DNA of 64,000 nt from Pelagibacterium nitratireducens (GCF_037044555.1 NZ_CP146275.1:1468501-1532500), one strand, 5' to 3'; shown: positions 18,568 to 27,253, counted from the stretch's first letter. The notes: generated by a model not told the origin, from the sequence alone. A program made the numbers and translations.

Positions 18568-20097
18568 TTAGAACAGACGCAGCACGGCCTGATCGGCCTG
18601 CGAAGCCATCGACAGAGCGGTCGAGGACAGCTGCTGGCGGGTCTGCAGGGCCAGAAGGTTGGCGGCTTCCTCATTGGCATCGGCCAGGGTGAGGTTGGAC
18701 GCGCCGGTTTCGAGCGTATTGATCATGTTCTTGGTGAAGTTCTGACGGTTTTCGACGACCGACAGGTTCGAACCAAAGGACGAGGACTGAGCGCGAACTT
18801 CGTTGATCGCGGTCTTCACATCGGCCAGAACGTTGTCGATGTTGGTGTCGCTGTCGAGGTCAGAGGCTTCGAGCGTGGTCGGAACACCCAGATTGCCCGA
18901 GTTGATGGTCTCGCCACCTTCGGTCTGAATGTTGATTTCCGACGTGCCGGTCTCGTTGAAGGTGATCTGCAGATTGTCGCCACGCAGCAGGTTGATACCG
19001 TTGAACGAAGCATCGTCTGCAATCTTGTCGAGCTGATCGCGCAGTTCGTTGAACTGGTCGGCCAGGCCGGCGCGGACAGTGTTGCCTTCGATGGTGTTGG
19101 CGTCCGAAGACGTGCCGTCAATGGCACCGTCTGCCGAGACACCATCGACGCTCAGATCCTGGGTCGACTGGTTTTCGATACGCAGCTTGCCGTTGTCATT
19201 CGATGCGCGAATGGCGCCATTGAGGGTGGCGTTGTTGTTGATCTCGGAAACGAGTTCATCAACGGTCTTGGTCTCGCCGCCGTCCACAGCACCGGCAACG
19301 GTCGTCAGCGTGTCGAGACCACTGTCGGTTGTTGCGATATCGTTCGTACCGCCGTTGGCAACAGCCAGGTTGGTGACGGCGATCGAAGAATCGGTGCCAA
19401 CCGAATTGGACGTGATGGCGAGGTTGCCACCGTCGTTAGAAGCTGTTGCTTCGAGGCCGGCTGCGTCAAGTTTGGCCTGAACCACCGCGGCGAATTCATC
19501 GACGTCGTCGATGGTGTCATCGCCATTGCCAACGGCTTGGACATCGGCCTGTGCAATGCTGATGCTGGTTGCAGTGCCGCCGTCGACCGCTACGTCAAAG
19601 CTCAGCGAGTCGCCGCCTTCGTCAAATTGCATGGCCGCAAAAGTACCTGCACCGGTCTGCGAGCCTGCCGCACCCTTGGTCAGATTGACTTCGACCGCAG
19701 TATCGCCAACGGCGCCGCCCGAGAAGTCGATCGTTTCGCCGGCAGCGAAAGATGCATCGTCAGCAATCGTGTAGGACGCGGTCTCAAAAGACTTGTCCTG
19801 ACGGGCCTGACGCAGGGTCGACTGCATCGACTCGAGGGTTTTGGTGATTGCGGTAAGGCCGTTATCGGCGGCTTCAAGGGTCTGAATGCCGTTGGCCATG
19901 CCGTCCAGAAGGGCGTTCATGTCGCCGGCGCGAGAGTTCAAACCGGAAGAAGTGAAGAAGTTGGTGGGGTTGTCCAGAGCCGAGTTGACCTTCTTGCCGG
20001 TCGCCAGACGGTTCTGGGTCGTCGACATCATGTCAGCGGTGTTCTGGAGGGAGAGCAGGTTGGTGCGTACGGCGCTCGAAAGCGTTACGTCAGACAT
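18568..20097 (-). CDS. Flagellin 1
   Basis: A 509-residue filament subunit. Conserved N-terminal D0/D1 (VRTNLLSLQNTADMMSTTQN, then RLATGKKVNSALDNP) and C-terminal D1/D0 (NLLALQTRQQLSSTALSMAS then QADQAVLRLF) frame a large acidic D2/D3 insert at ~125-330. It is larger than rhizobial flagellins (~320-400). Ribosome site AGAAGGGG precedes the ATG at 20097. It is a tandem paralogue of flagellin 2, each with its own terminator, so the two are separate units that can be expressed at different levels. Confidence 0.95.
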   Translation of the reverse strand: MSDVTLSSAVRTNLLSLQNTADMMSTTQNRLATGKKVNSALDNPTNFFTSSGLNSRAGDMNALLDGMANGIQTLEAADNGLTAITKTLESMQSTLRQARQDKSFETASYTIADDASFAAGETIDFSGGAVGDTAVEVNLTKGAAGSQTGAGTFAAMQFDEGGDSLSFDVAVDGGTATSISIAQADVQAVGNGDDTIDDVDEFAAVVQAKLDAAGLEATASNDGGNLAITSNSVGTDSSIAVTNLAVANGGTNDIATTDSGLDTLTTVAGAVDGGETKTVDELVSEINNNATLNGAIRASNDNGKLRIENQSTQDLSVDGVSADGAIDGTSSDANTIEGNTVRAGLADQFNELRDQLDKIADDASFNGINLLRGDNLQITFNETGTSEINIQTEGGETINSGNLGVPTTLEASDLDSDTNIDNVLADVKTAINEVRAQSSSFGSNLSVVENRQNFTKNMINTLETGASNLTLADANEEAANLLALQTRQQLSSTALSMASQADQAVLRLF

Positions 20098-20221
20098 ATG
20101 GAAATCCCCTTCTAGGATTTATGCAATTTCAGAGCGCCTCTTCCTGAGACGACTGGCCAGACACTGTGCGATATCTTCTAAAGAACGGTTAAAGCGCGCT
20201 GGTGCATCCGACATACACGCA

Positions 20222-20249
20222 TAAAAAAGGCGAGCCGGGGCCCGCCTTG
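20222..20249 (-). terminator. Terminator of flagellin 2
   Basis: On the minus strand AAGGCGGGCC-loop-GGCTCGCCTT followed by six T; 23 bp beyond the flagellin 2 stop. Confidence 0.88.
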
Positions 20250-20271
20250 TTCATCTCCAATGTCCGTGCGG

Positions 20272-21792
20272 TTAGCCGAACAGGCGCAGAACCGCCTGAT
20301 CGGCCTGGCTGGCAAGGCTGAGCGCGGTCTGGGAGAGCTGCTGGCGGGTCTGCAGCGCCAGAAGGTTGGCGCCTTCCTCGTTGGTATCGGCGAGGGTGAG
20401 ATTGGCCGCTCCGGTTTCCAGCGTATTGATCATGCGCTTGGTGAAATCCTCGCGGTTCTGGACCACCGAAAGGGTCGAACCGAGATCGGATGCCTGGGCG
20501 CGCACCTCGTTGAGCGCGTTCTGCAGGTTGGCAAGCTGGGCATCGATATCATCGTTGAGGTCGAGATCTTCGGGGCTGAGCTCGAGCAGGCCCAGATTGG
20601 CCACGTTGATGGCGCGGGCCTCTCCCTTGGCATTTTTTGCCTGAATTTCGATGGTTGAAGTGCCCGATTCGTTGAAGACGATCTTGAGCTGGTCGCCGCG
20701 CAGGAGGTTGACGCCGTTGAACGAGGCGTCTTCCGAGAGCCGGTCGAGTTCGGTGCGCAGATCGTTGAACTGACGGGCAAGGCTGGAGCGCACGTCGTTG
20801 CCCTCGATTTCGGACTCGCCGATCCCGCCGGTCATTTCGCCATTGGTGAGCCCGGTCAGGGTGAGCGGGCTGGTCGACTGGTTCTCGATGCGCAGTTTGC
20901 CGTTGTCATTGGATGCGCGCACGAACCCGTCCAGATCGGCGTTGGCATTGATGGCGGTCACCATGTCGTCGACGGTGCGGGCGCGGGTGCCGATCGATGT
21001 GCCTGTTCCGTTGGCGATACCCGTGGTGCCCGCGGTGGCGGTTTCGGCAAAGTTGGAAATCTCGATACCGGCGCTGCTGCTGCCGGCGAAGGCGTCGGTT
21101 GTGAGCACCAGATCGCCGCCATCAACAGTCGCGGTGGCGGCGATGCCGGCGTTGTCGAGCTTGGCGTTGATGATGGCCGCAAGTTCGTCGGCGGTCACAG
21201 CCGTGGGATCGGCGACGGCGCCGGGCGAGGTGATATCGGCGTTGGTGACGGAAATGGCGACCGGGTCGCCGCCATGCACGGCAATATCGAATCCGACCGC
21301 ATCGCCCGCACCGGAAAGATCGACCCCGGCCGGGGTGTAGGCGCCGGCGGCGAGTTCGGAGCGCGATGCGGTCAGGTCGACGTCGAAATCGGTCCCATCG
21401 GGCAGGGCGCCCCCGGCAAAATTGAGCACTTCGGTGCCGACGGGCGCGGCCGCCATGTTGAGCGTGTAGCTTTCGGTCTTGAACGAATTGTCCTGCCGGG
21501 CCTGACGCAATGTCGATTGCATCGACTCTATCTGCTTGGTGATCGCCGACAGACCGTTGTCGGCTGCCTCGATGGTGCGGATGCCGTTGCTCATGGCGTC
21601 GAGCAGGGTGCCAATGTCGGCAGCGCGCCCGTTCAGCGATGCTGCAGTGAAGAAGTTTGTCGGGTTATCCAGGGCCGAATTGACCTTCTTGCCCGTTGCC
21701 AGACGCTCCTGGGTGGAGTCCATCATCTTGGCTGTGTTTTGAAGGTGCAGAAGGTTGGAACGTACCGCCTTCGATAGCGTCACATCAGACAT
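20272..21792 (-). CDS. Flagellin 2
   Basis: A 506-residue filament subunit, paralogue of flagellin 1. N-terminal ~110 and C-terminal ~150 residues are closely similar between the two; the central insert has diverged (this copy is Ala/Gly/Thr-rich, with repeated GxAAxATVDGGDLV-like strands). MSDVTL at 21792 is chosen to match the paralogue; the TTG six bases upstream is unlikely. The 136-bp region upstream holds TTAACCAT half-sites on both strands and a perfect 12-bp palindrome GGTAAATTTACC (21910-21921), but no convincing sigma-54 or ftr-like element. Confidence 0.95.
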   Translation of the reverse strand: MSDVTLSKAVRSNLLHLQNTAKMMDSTQERLATGKKVNSALDNPTNFFTAASLNGRAADIGTLLDAMSNGIRTIEAADNGLSAITKQIESMQSTLRQARQDNSFKTESYTLNMAAAPVGTEVLNFAGGALPDGTDFDVDLTASRSELAAGAYTPAGVDLSGAGDAVGFDIAVHGGDPVAISVTNADITSPGAVADPTAVTADELAAIINAKLDNAGIAATATVDGGDLVLTTDAFAGSSSAGIEISNFAETATAGTTGIANGTGTSIGTRARTVDDMVTAINANADLDGFVRASNDNGKLRIENQSTSPLTLTGLTNGEMTGGIGESEIEGNDVRSSLARQFNDLRTELDRLSEDASFNGVNLLRGDQLKIVFNESGTSTIEIQAKNAKGEARAINVANLGLLELSPEDLDLNDDIDAQLANLQNALNEVRAQASDLGSTLSVVQNREDFTKRMINTLETGAANLTLADTNEEGANLLALQTRQQLSQTALSLASQADQAVLRLFG

Positions 21793-21928
21793 GGCCAAAA
21801 CCCCCGTCGTCGCTTGGTATGATCAGAATCACTCCCTGTTAGGAGCGCGTTAACCATACAGTGCGATGCCAAGTGCTACTGAATGGTTAACAAAGTCTGA
21901 TCGTTAAGGGGTAAATTTACCTTTTGCG

Positions 21929-22279
21929 CTAGACGGAGCGGTCGCGCAGCGTGAGGCTCGAGTGTGGCGGTTGCCAGGGGGCGGACCGCAGAACCAGGGC
22001 GGCTCCGGGCTCGGTTCCGGTGTTGACCAGGGTCGATGCGATCAGGCTCGTCTCGAGCAGGGTAGCCGACGAGACGGCGCCCTCAAGCGCTTGATTATCC
22101 TGAGGATTTTTCCGACTCTGGCGGTTGGGCGTCGGGCGTTTGGGCAGGGGCTGGCCAAGGCTTGCGCCAGCGGAATCGCGGATGCGATGGGGCGGTGGCG
22201 CCGAGGGCCGTTCAGCCGGTCGTGCGACGGCTGCTGCGATCCCCAACGGGCCTTGCTGTGGTGGGATGAACCCTGTCAC
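21929..22279 (-). CDS. Small Pro-rich protein of unknown function in flagellar cluster
   Basis: A possible 116-residue protein starting with GTG at 22279, with a proline- and arginine-rich N-terminal half and an Ala/Thr/Leu-rich C-terminal half (SSATLLETSLIASTLVNTGT). I do not recognise a family. Support for expression is positional: two GGCA-N5-TGCC palindromes (22306-22332) end 27 bp upstream of the start, as at other flagellar units, and it is transcribed with its flagellar neighbours. A competing forward frame (21962-22426) has no ribosome site and less sensible composition. Confidence 0.45.
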   Translation of the reverse strand: MTGFIPPQQGPLGIAAAVARPAERPSAPPPHRIRDSAGASLGQPLPKRPTPNRQSRKNPQDNQALEGAVSSATLLETSLIASTLVNTGTEPGAALVLRSAPWQPPHSSLTLRDRSV

Positions 22280-22305
22280 CTGTTAACCATTCCCCTGACC
22301 GATGC

Positions 22306-22332
22306 GGCAAAAACTGCCGGGCAGAATGTGCC
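22306..22332. promoter_or_regulatory. Two overlapping-phase ftr-like palindromes
   Basis: CGGCA-AAAAC-TGCCG (core 22306-22318) and GGCA-GAATG-TGCC (22320-22332), 14 bp apart. Same GGCA-N5-TGCC signature as at fliX/flgI, fliL and flgB/fliO. A TTAACCAT half-site lies at 22283. Confidence 0.65.
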
Positions 22333-22409
22333 GCAAAGGCTCTCGGGCGGATTAAGCAGGGGTGTGGTGTTTTATGAAAATCGTATCATTTCGGAATGTT
22401 CGGCCGCGA

Positions 22410-22877
22410 TCACAGCGCCCGGTTGATCGAAAGGCCCTTCATGGATTCAGCCGAAGGCTTGGGGGACTGGCCGGCGGCACCGTAGGTCTTGGGCTTGGCC
22501 GTGTTGCCGGCGGCGCGGGCCACGTCCGAGAGCAGGTTTTCGGTCACGGTGCGGGCGGTGGCCAGGACGCGAAGGTTTTCGGCCATCTGGGTGGCCAGCG
22601 CCTCATGGCCCCGGCGCAGGGCGTCGATGCGTATGGGGGCCTCGGCCTTCAGGCGCGGCGCGGCGCGCTGGATGGCGCGGGCCAGCGTCACGTAGTCCTG
22701 AGCAAGCTGGGTCTTTTCACCGGTGAGCGCCGTGGCCTCGCGCACATGGCCGGCCCGCAAATAGGTGGTTTCGCGGTTCATGACCTCGACCAGGGCACCG
22801 AGCGCGGTTTCTGCGCGGGCGCAAAGGGATTCTGCGTCCAGAGATTCAAGCGCCATGAGGCGATCGGCGGCGGTCAT
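22410..22877 (-). CDS. FlgN-like flagellar export chaperone (putative)
   Basis: A 155-residue helical protein. The stretch around 25-75 (LGALVEVMNRETTYLRAGHV, then ALTGEKTQLAQDYVTLAR) resembles the FlgN family, cytosolic chaperones that deliver FlgK and FlgL to the export apparatus. The C-terminal ~30 residues are low complexity. Its ATG overlaps the stop of the flgJ-like gene by 4 nt, placing it third in a flgI-flgJ-flgN operon. Family assignment is by pattern only. Confidence 0.6.
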   Translation of the reverse strand: MTAADRLMALESLDAESLCARAETALGALVEVMNRETTYLRAGHVREATALTGEKTQLAQDYVTLARAIQRAAPRLKAEAPIRIDALRRGHEALATQMAENLRVLATARTVTENLLSDVARAAGNTAKPKTYGAAGQSPKPSAESMKGLSINRAL

Positions 22878-23191
22878 TGTGTGTAAGCTCCCATGGATGA
22901 CAGGTGAGGCGCGCTTTGCTGTGCGGCCTGTGTTTCGATAAGGGCGGCGACCATCTGGTCGGCAATGCCGATGCCGCCGGCCTGGGCCATTTCGGCCGCG
23001 TATTGTTCGCTCATCATGCCGCGCCAGGTTTCCTCGGCGTAACCGCCGCCAAACATGGAGTCGGTTTCCAGCCCTTTGAACATTTCGGAAACGAGGGTGT
23101 TCAAAAACACGCCTTCGAGTTCGGAAGCCTTTTCGCGCAGATCGGCGTATCCGGGCAGGGACTGGTAAGCGGGGTTGAGGGTAACGGCCAT
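22874..23191 (-). CDS. Rod-binding protein, FlgJ N-terminal domain only
   Basis: A 105-residue protein equal to the rod-binding half of FlgJ (ASELEGVFLNTLVSEMFKGL, then GGGYAEETWRGMMSEQYA). The peptidoglycan hydrolase half found in enterics is absent, as is usual in alphaproteobacteria (Caulobacter CheL type), so another hydrolase must open the wall for the rod. Start and flgI stop overlap (TGATG), giving translational coupling. Periplasmic assembly factor exported through the flagellar channel. Confidence 0.88.
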   Translation of the reverse strand: MAVTLNPAYQSLPGYADLREKASELEGVFLNTLVSEMFKGLETDSMFGGGYAEETWRGMMSEQYAAEMAQAGGIGIADQMVAALIETQAAQQSAPHLSSMGAYTQ

Positions 23192-24315
23192 CAGATCACC
23201 TCGATTTCGGCCTGCAGCGCGCCGGACGCCTTGATGGCCTGCAGGATGGCGATCAGATCGCGCGGCGAGATGCCCAGGGTATTGAGCCCGTCGACAAGCT
23301 GCTGCAGCGAGATCGATTCGGGGACCACGGCAAGCTGGGTGCCGTCTTCATTGACGTTGATCTGCGTGCGCGGCTCGACGGCGGTCACCCCGTCGGTGAA
23401 GGGTTCGGGCTGTACGATCTCGGGGTTTTCGGCAATCGATATTGTCAGATTGGCGTGCGCTATGGCGACCGAGGACACCCGTACGTCGCGACCGATGACG
23501 ATGATGCCCGAGTTTTCGTTGATGACGATGCGGGCCGCCTGATCGGTCTGGATCACCAATTGTTCGATGTCGGTGAGAAGATCGACGATATTGCCGTTGA
23601 AATTGTTGGGCAGGGAGACCCGTACATTGGCCGGATCGGTGGGGATGGCGACGGGCAGGCCGATAAGATCGTTGATGGCCAGCGCGATGCGGCGCGAGGT
23701 GGTGAGATCGGGGTTGCGCAGCGAGAGGCGCACCGAGTGCTGGGCGCCGAGCGCGAAATTGATCTCGCGCTCGATCAGGGCGCCCGAGGAGACCATGCCG
23801 GTGGTGGGCACGCCCGAAACCACTGTCGCGGCCTCGCCCTGGGCCGAAAAGCCGTTGATGAGCACCGGGCCCTGGGCGATGGCATAGGCCTCGCCATCGG
23901 CGCCAAGCAGGGGCGTGACCAAAAGCGTGCCGCCCTGGAGCGAGGACGCATCGCCCATGGCCGCGACCGAAACGTCGAGGCGCGAGCCTTGCGTGGAAAA
24001 GGGCGGCAGATTGGCGGTGACCATCACGGCGGCAACATTTGCCGTGCGCATCGTCTCGCCGCGGGTGTTGACCCCCATGCGCTCGAGCATGGCGATCATC
24101 GACTGGCGGGTGAAGGGCGAATTGTTGAGGCTGTCGCCGGTGCCGTTGAGGCCCACGACCAGCCCGTAGCCGATCAACTGGTTGTCGCGCACGCCCTCGA
24201 TCTGGACGATATCCTTGATGCGGGCCGGTGCGGCAAGCACCGGAAGCGTCCCGGTGATCGCCAGTGCGGCGGCGAGGGCGATTGCCAATGTGGTGCGAAA
24301 CAAACCTGTTTTCAT
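23191..24315 (-). CDS. flgI: Flagellar P-ring protein FlgI
   Basis: A 374-residue periplasmic protein forming the P-ring around the rod in the peptidoglycan layer. Signal peptide MKTGLFRTTLAIALAAALAI ends at VLA-AP; the mature start ARIKDIVQIEGVRDNQLIGY and the motif GLNGTGDS are diagnostic. Length matches the family. The ATG at 24315 is chosen because it begins the signal peptide; 24360 would add a charged leader. It is first gene of flgI-flgJ-flgN and is divergent from fliX, across a control region with CtrA-like and ftr-like sites. Confidence 0.95.
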   Translation of the reverse strand: MKTGLFRTTLAIALAAALAITGTLPVLAAPARIKDIVQIEGVRDNQLIGYGLVVGLNGTGDSLNNSPFTRQSMIAMLERMGVNTRGETMRTANVAAVMVTANLPPFSTQGSRLDVSVAAMGDASSLQGGTLLVTPLLGADGEAYAIAQGPVLINGFSAQGEAATVVSGVPTTGMVSSGALIEREINFALGAQHSVRLSLRNPDLTTSRRIALAINDLIGLPVAIPTDPANVRVSLPNNFNGNIVDLLTDIEQLVIQTDQAARIVINENSGIIVIGRDVRVSSVAIAHANLTISIAENPEIVQPEPFTDGVTAVEPRTQINVNEDGTQLAVVPESISLQQLVDGLNTLGISPRDLIAILQAIKASGALQAEIEVI

Positions 24316-24483
24316 TTTCGTCCGATTCCCCGTTTCCGGGCGGCGTACCCTCGTCCCCACGATGGCGTGCCGCTGTTCACGGGTAATAGAGCGAAAAGCG
24401 TGCCAAGCACGGGCGCTTCCTGTTAATCGATTGTTTTTGTTGGGAATTATCTGAATTGATGGTTCGCGATACGGCTGGCGATG

Positions 24484-24496
24484 GGCAGTGTTTGCC
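24484..24496. promoter_or_regulatory. ftr/FlbD-like palindrome 1 in fliX-flgI region
   Basis: GGCA-GTGTT-TGCC, preceded by G and followed by G. Exactly 42 bp (four helical turns) from the copy at 24526. Confidence 0.68.
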
Positions 24497-24502
24497 GGGC
24501 CG

Positions 24503-24517
24503 TTAAGGGTAAATTAA
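24503..24517. promoter_or_regulatory. CtrA box, perfect TTAA-N7-TTAA
   Basis: TTAA-GGGTAAA-TTAA followed by C. Lies between the two ftr-like palindromes and 61 bp before the fliX start. In Caulobacter fliX is a CtrA-activated class II gene. Confidence 0.75.
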
Positions 24518-24525
24518 CTCCCCTG

Positions 24526-24538
24526 GGCAAAATCTGCC
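24526..24538. promoter_or_regulatory. ftr/FlbD-like palindrome 2 in fliX-flgI region
   Basis: GGCA-AAATC-TGCC, same face of the helix as copy 1. Confidence 0.68.
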
Positions 24539-24540
24539 GG

Positions 24541-24555
24541 TTAGCAATCGATTAA
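24541..24555. promoter_or_regulatory. CtrA-like box, one mismatch
   Basis: TTAG-CAATCGA-TTAA followed by CC, 23 bp before the fliX ATG. One base from the consensus. Confidence 0.5.
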
Positions 24556-24577
24556 CCACGAGCCAATCGGGCCAGAC

Positions 24578-24994
24578 ATGCGGATCGACGGAACAGGGCG
24601 GATCATCACCACGAACCGGCCGGGTACCGCTGCGAAATCGTCCGGGCCTGCATTCCAGATCGAATCGGGGCAGGGTTCGGGCCGCAGCGCCCAGACCTCG
24701 GCGCCGATCGCGGCGGGCGGGATCGATGCGCTGCTGGCGCTGCAGGCGGCAGACGATGCGACCACCGGGCGCCGCAAGGCGGTCAAGCGCGCCAACTCCC
24801 TGCTCGACATGCTCGAAGACATTCAGGCCGATCTTTTGATCGGGCAGGTCGGGGAAGGACGGCTCAACCGGGCCATCTCCCTGCTGCAGCAGGCCAAGGC
24901 GCAGACCGATCCGGAGCTCGAGGCCATCGTGGCCGATATCGAATTGCGGGTGCGGGTCGAACTCGCCAAGCTGGGACGCTATCCCGAAACCTGA
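24578..24994 (+). CDS. fliX: Flagellar assembly regulator FliX
   Basis: A 138-residue FliX-family protein. The C-terminal two-thirds (GGIDALLALQAADDATTGRR, then KRANSLLDMLEDIQADLL) is the conserved helical domain. In Caulobacter FliX couples completion of the early basal body to activity of the sigma-54 activator FlbD, and helps assembly of the P-ring. Here it is divergent from flgI and controlled by a region with CtrA and ftr-like sites, which matches that role. dksA follows 123 bp downstream with its own promoter. Confidence 0.92.
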   Translation: MRIDGTGRIITTNRPGTAAKSSGPAFQIESGQGSGRSAQTSAPIAAGGIDALLALQAADDATTGRRKAVKRANSLLDMLEDIQADLLIGQVGEGRLNRAISLLQQAKAQTDPELEAIVADIELRVRVELAKLGRYPET

Positions 24995-25051
24995 TGCTGT
25001 GACCCGTTTGCGGCACCTCACGGTGTTGTTAACGAGTCGGTCACTTTCCGT

Positions 25052-25080
25052 TTGCCCGATAAGTTTGACCCCACTATATA
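25052..25080 (+). promoter_or_regulatory. Promoter of dksA
   Basis: TTGCCC (25052) - 17 bp - TATATA (25075-25080), 38 bp before the ATG; a TTAAC half-site lies at 25029. Confidence 0.55.
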
Positions 25081-25117
25081 AGCGGCGACCTGTTGCCAAG
25101 GGGAGTGAGTCTTAACG

Positions 25118-25537
25118 ATGTCGGTCGAGGCCCTTGCTGACGACTACCGTCCTTCCGAGGACGAAGAGTTCATGAATGCGCGTCAGCGCGAGTATTTCCG
25201 CAAGAAGCTCAACGCCTGGAAGGACGAGATTCTCCGCGAAAGTCGCGAGACTCTCGAGAACCTGCAGGAAGAAAGCACCAACCACCCCGATATGGCTGAC
25301 CGGGCGTCCTCGGAAAGCGATCGTGCGCTCGAATTGCGCACTCGCGACCGGCAGCGCAAGCTGATCGCCAAGATCGATTCGGCGCTCAAGCGGATCGAGG
25401 ACGGTTCGTACGGTTTTTGCGAGGAGACCGGCGAGCCGATCGGTCTGGCCCGGCTCGACGCCCGTCCCATCGCGACCCTGAGCCTTGAGGCCCAGGAGAT
25501 GCACGAGCGGCGCGAGAAGGTTTATCGCGACGACTGA
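25118..25537 (+). CDS. dksA: RNA polymerase-binding transcription factor DksA
   Basis: A 139-residue secondary-channel regulator of RNA polymerase that acts with ppGpp. The long coiled-coil (30-95, with DRASSESDRALELRTRDR at its tip) and C-terminal globular region are present. Only one of the four zinc-finger cysteines remains (C101 in FCEETGEPIG), the usual state in many alphaproteobacterial DksA proteins, so the fold there does not depend on zinc. Own promoter and own terminator. Confidence 0.93.
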   Translation: MSVEALADDYRPSEDEEFMNARQREYFRKKLNAWKDEILRESRETLENLQEESTNHPDMADRASSESDRALELRTRDRQRKLIAKIDSALKRIEDGSYGFCEETGEPIGLARLDARPIATLSLEAQEMHERREKVYRDD

Positions 25538-25563
25538 TCGCTGAATCTTTTGAATCGTTTGCG

Positions 25564-25597
25564 GCGGCCCGTTGAAGGAAAACTTCAGCGGGCCGTT
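25564..25597 (+). terminator. Terminator of dksA
   Basis: CGGCCCGTTGAAG-loop-CTTCAGCGGGCCG, 13-bp stem with one wobble pair, then TTTGCCG. Also lies just past the stop of the reverse ABC-F gene. Confidence 0.75.
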
Positions 25598-25604
25598 TGC
25601 CGTT

Positions 25605-27185
25605 TCAGGCCAATGCCATCTCCCGCGTGATGGCTATGGCGTCGAGGAAGGGGCGGTCGTGGCTGACGATGAGCAGGGCGCCGTCATAGCCGCGCAGGCC
25701 GGCTTCGACCGCCTCGATGGATTCGAGGTCGAGGTGGTTGGTCGGTTCGTCCAGGATCAGCAATTGCGGCGGGGCAGCGGTGCCCAGAACGCAGGCGAGG
25801 CCGGCGCGCAGGGTTTCGCCGCCTGAGAGCGATGCGGTCATTTTCAGCGCGGCGTCGGCGCGGAATTTGAAGCGGGCCAAAGCGGAGCGACAGGCTTGCT
25901 CGTCGGACGCCGGATTGAGGGCGAGGAAATTGTCGCGCACCGTTTTTTGCGGGTCCAGGACGGACACCTGCTGGTCGAGCAGGGCGTGGGGGACGTGCAC
26001 ACTGACAGCCCCGGCGAACGGTTCGAGAGTGCCGGTAACGAGGCGGAGAAGAGTGGTCTTGCCCGACCCGTTCGGGCCGGTGATTGCCACGCGCTCGGGG
26101 CCGGCGATGGCGAGAGAGACATCCTTGAGGACCGGGGCAGCCGGATCGTAGCCGGCTGAAATGGCGTCGAGGGTCAGCACCTTTTTTCCGACGGGCAGAC
26201 CGGTTGGCGGCATTGCGATGGTAACGTGCTGGAGCACTTCGATTTTGTCGCGGGCCGCCTGAGCGTCCGATTCCGCCTGCTGCCGTAAACGGCTGGCAAG
26301 ACGGGCGTTTTCGCCCGCCGAATTTTCGGCGGCGCTCTTGCGTCCGTTGAGGAGGATTTTCGGCAGATCGCCCTTGGCACGTTTGCGCTTGCCTGCGGCA
26401 TCGGATTTCTGCTGGCGCTCGCGGGTCTGCTGGGCCTTTTTTTCCACCTGGGCGGTGCGGCGTTCGGCAGTGGCCAGATCGTGCTCGGCGGCGGCCAGCT
26501 CGATGGCTTTGCGTTCGCGATAGAAAGAATAATTGCCGCCATAGGTCGTGGCGCCCAGGCTGGTCAGTTCCACAATGGCGTCCATGGTTTCGAGCAATTC
26601 GCGGTCATGGCTGACCACAACGGCGCCGCCGCGCCATTTGGCCAGAAGATCGATGACCGCATCGCGGCCATCGCGATCGAGATTGTTGGTGGGTTCGTCG
26701 AGCAGCAGGAAATCGGGATCGGCGAACACCAGCGCAGCCAGCATGGCGCGGGTGCGCTGGCCGCCCGAGAGGGTTTCGAGCGCGGTATCGGCGGCGGCGG
26801 GCAGGGCAAAGCGGGCGAGGGCTTCGTCGAGCCGCGCTTCGATCGTCCAGTCGGCATCGGCCAATTCCTCGGCACTGGCGGTTCCGGCGGCGGCGCGGGC
26901 GAGGATGTCGCGTTGGGCGGTGGCGCCGAACAGGTCGGCTATGGTCTCGCCAGCCCCGGCCTTGAGCGACTGGCGCAGCAAGCCAATGGTGCCATCGATG
27001 GTGACGCTGCCCGATTGCGGGACCAGCGCGCCGGTGATCAGCCCCAGGATCGTCGATTTGCCCACACCGTTGCGGCCCACAAGGCCGGTGCGCTGGCGGG
27101 AGAAGGCGAGATCGAGATCGGAGAAAAGCTGCGTGCCGTCAGGCGTTGAAAAGCTTAAGCGCGATAGCGTGATGTGTGCGGGCAT
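25605..27185 (-). CDS. ABC-F family ATPase (ribosome-associated)
   Basis: A 526-residue soluble protein with two ABC modules and no membrane segments. Walker A sequences are GRNGVGKST (~36) and GPNGSGKTT (~320); both signature motifs (ETLSGGQRTRAML, ASLSGGETLRAGL) and both DEPTNNLD / DEPTNHLD motifs are present. A lysine/glutamine-rich linker (~235-290) fits the ABC-F interdomain linker. Members act on the ribosomal E site as translation factors or resistance proteins; this subgroup is not identified. Start MPAHITLS at 27185 chosen; upstream frame runs through a repeat hairpin. Confidence 0.9.
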   Translation of the reverse strand: MPAHITLSRLSFSTPDGTQLFSDLDLAFSRQRTGLVGRNGVGKSTILGLITGALVPQSGSVTIDGTIGLLRQSLKAGAGETIADLFGATAQRDILARAAAGTASAEELADADWTIEARLDEALARFALPAAADTALETLSGGQRTRAMLAALVFADPDFLLLDEPTNNLDRDGRDAVIDLLAKWRGGAVVVSHDRELLETMDAIVELTSLGATTYGGNYSFYRERKAIELAAAEHDLATAERRTAQVEKKAQQTRERQQKSDAAGKRKRAKGDLPKILLNGRKSAAENSAGENARLASRLRQQAESDAQAARDKIEVLQHVTIAMPPTGLPVGKKVLTLDAISAGYDPAAPVLKDVSLAIAGPERVAITGPNGSGKTTLLRLVTGTLEPFAGAVSVHVPHALLDQQVSVLDPQKTVRDNFLALNPASDEQACRSALARFKFRADAALKMTASLSGGETLRAGLACVLGTAAPPQLLILDEPTNHLDLESIEAVEAGLRGYDGALLIVSHDRPFLDAIAITREMALA

Positions 27186-27253
27186 AGATGGATTCCGTTC
27201 CGAGACAATTGCGGTTTGCTGTCGGAAGAAAATCCATTTGGGCACACATCCTG

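Noticed and set aside
21793..21928. Sigma-54 promoter before flagellin 2 (reverse TTGGCATCGCACTGTAT)
   Set aside because: The -24 half is good but the -12 GC is missing at the right distance.
21962..22426. 154-codon forward frame overlapping 21929-22279
   Set aside because: Against flagellar transcription direction and regulatory boxes; composition looks like a shadow.
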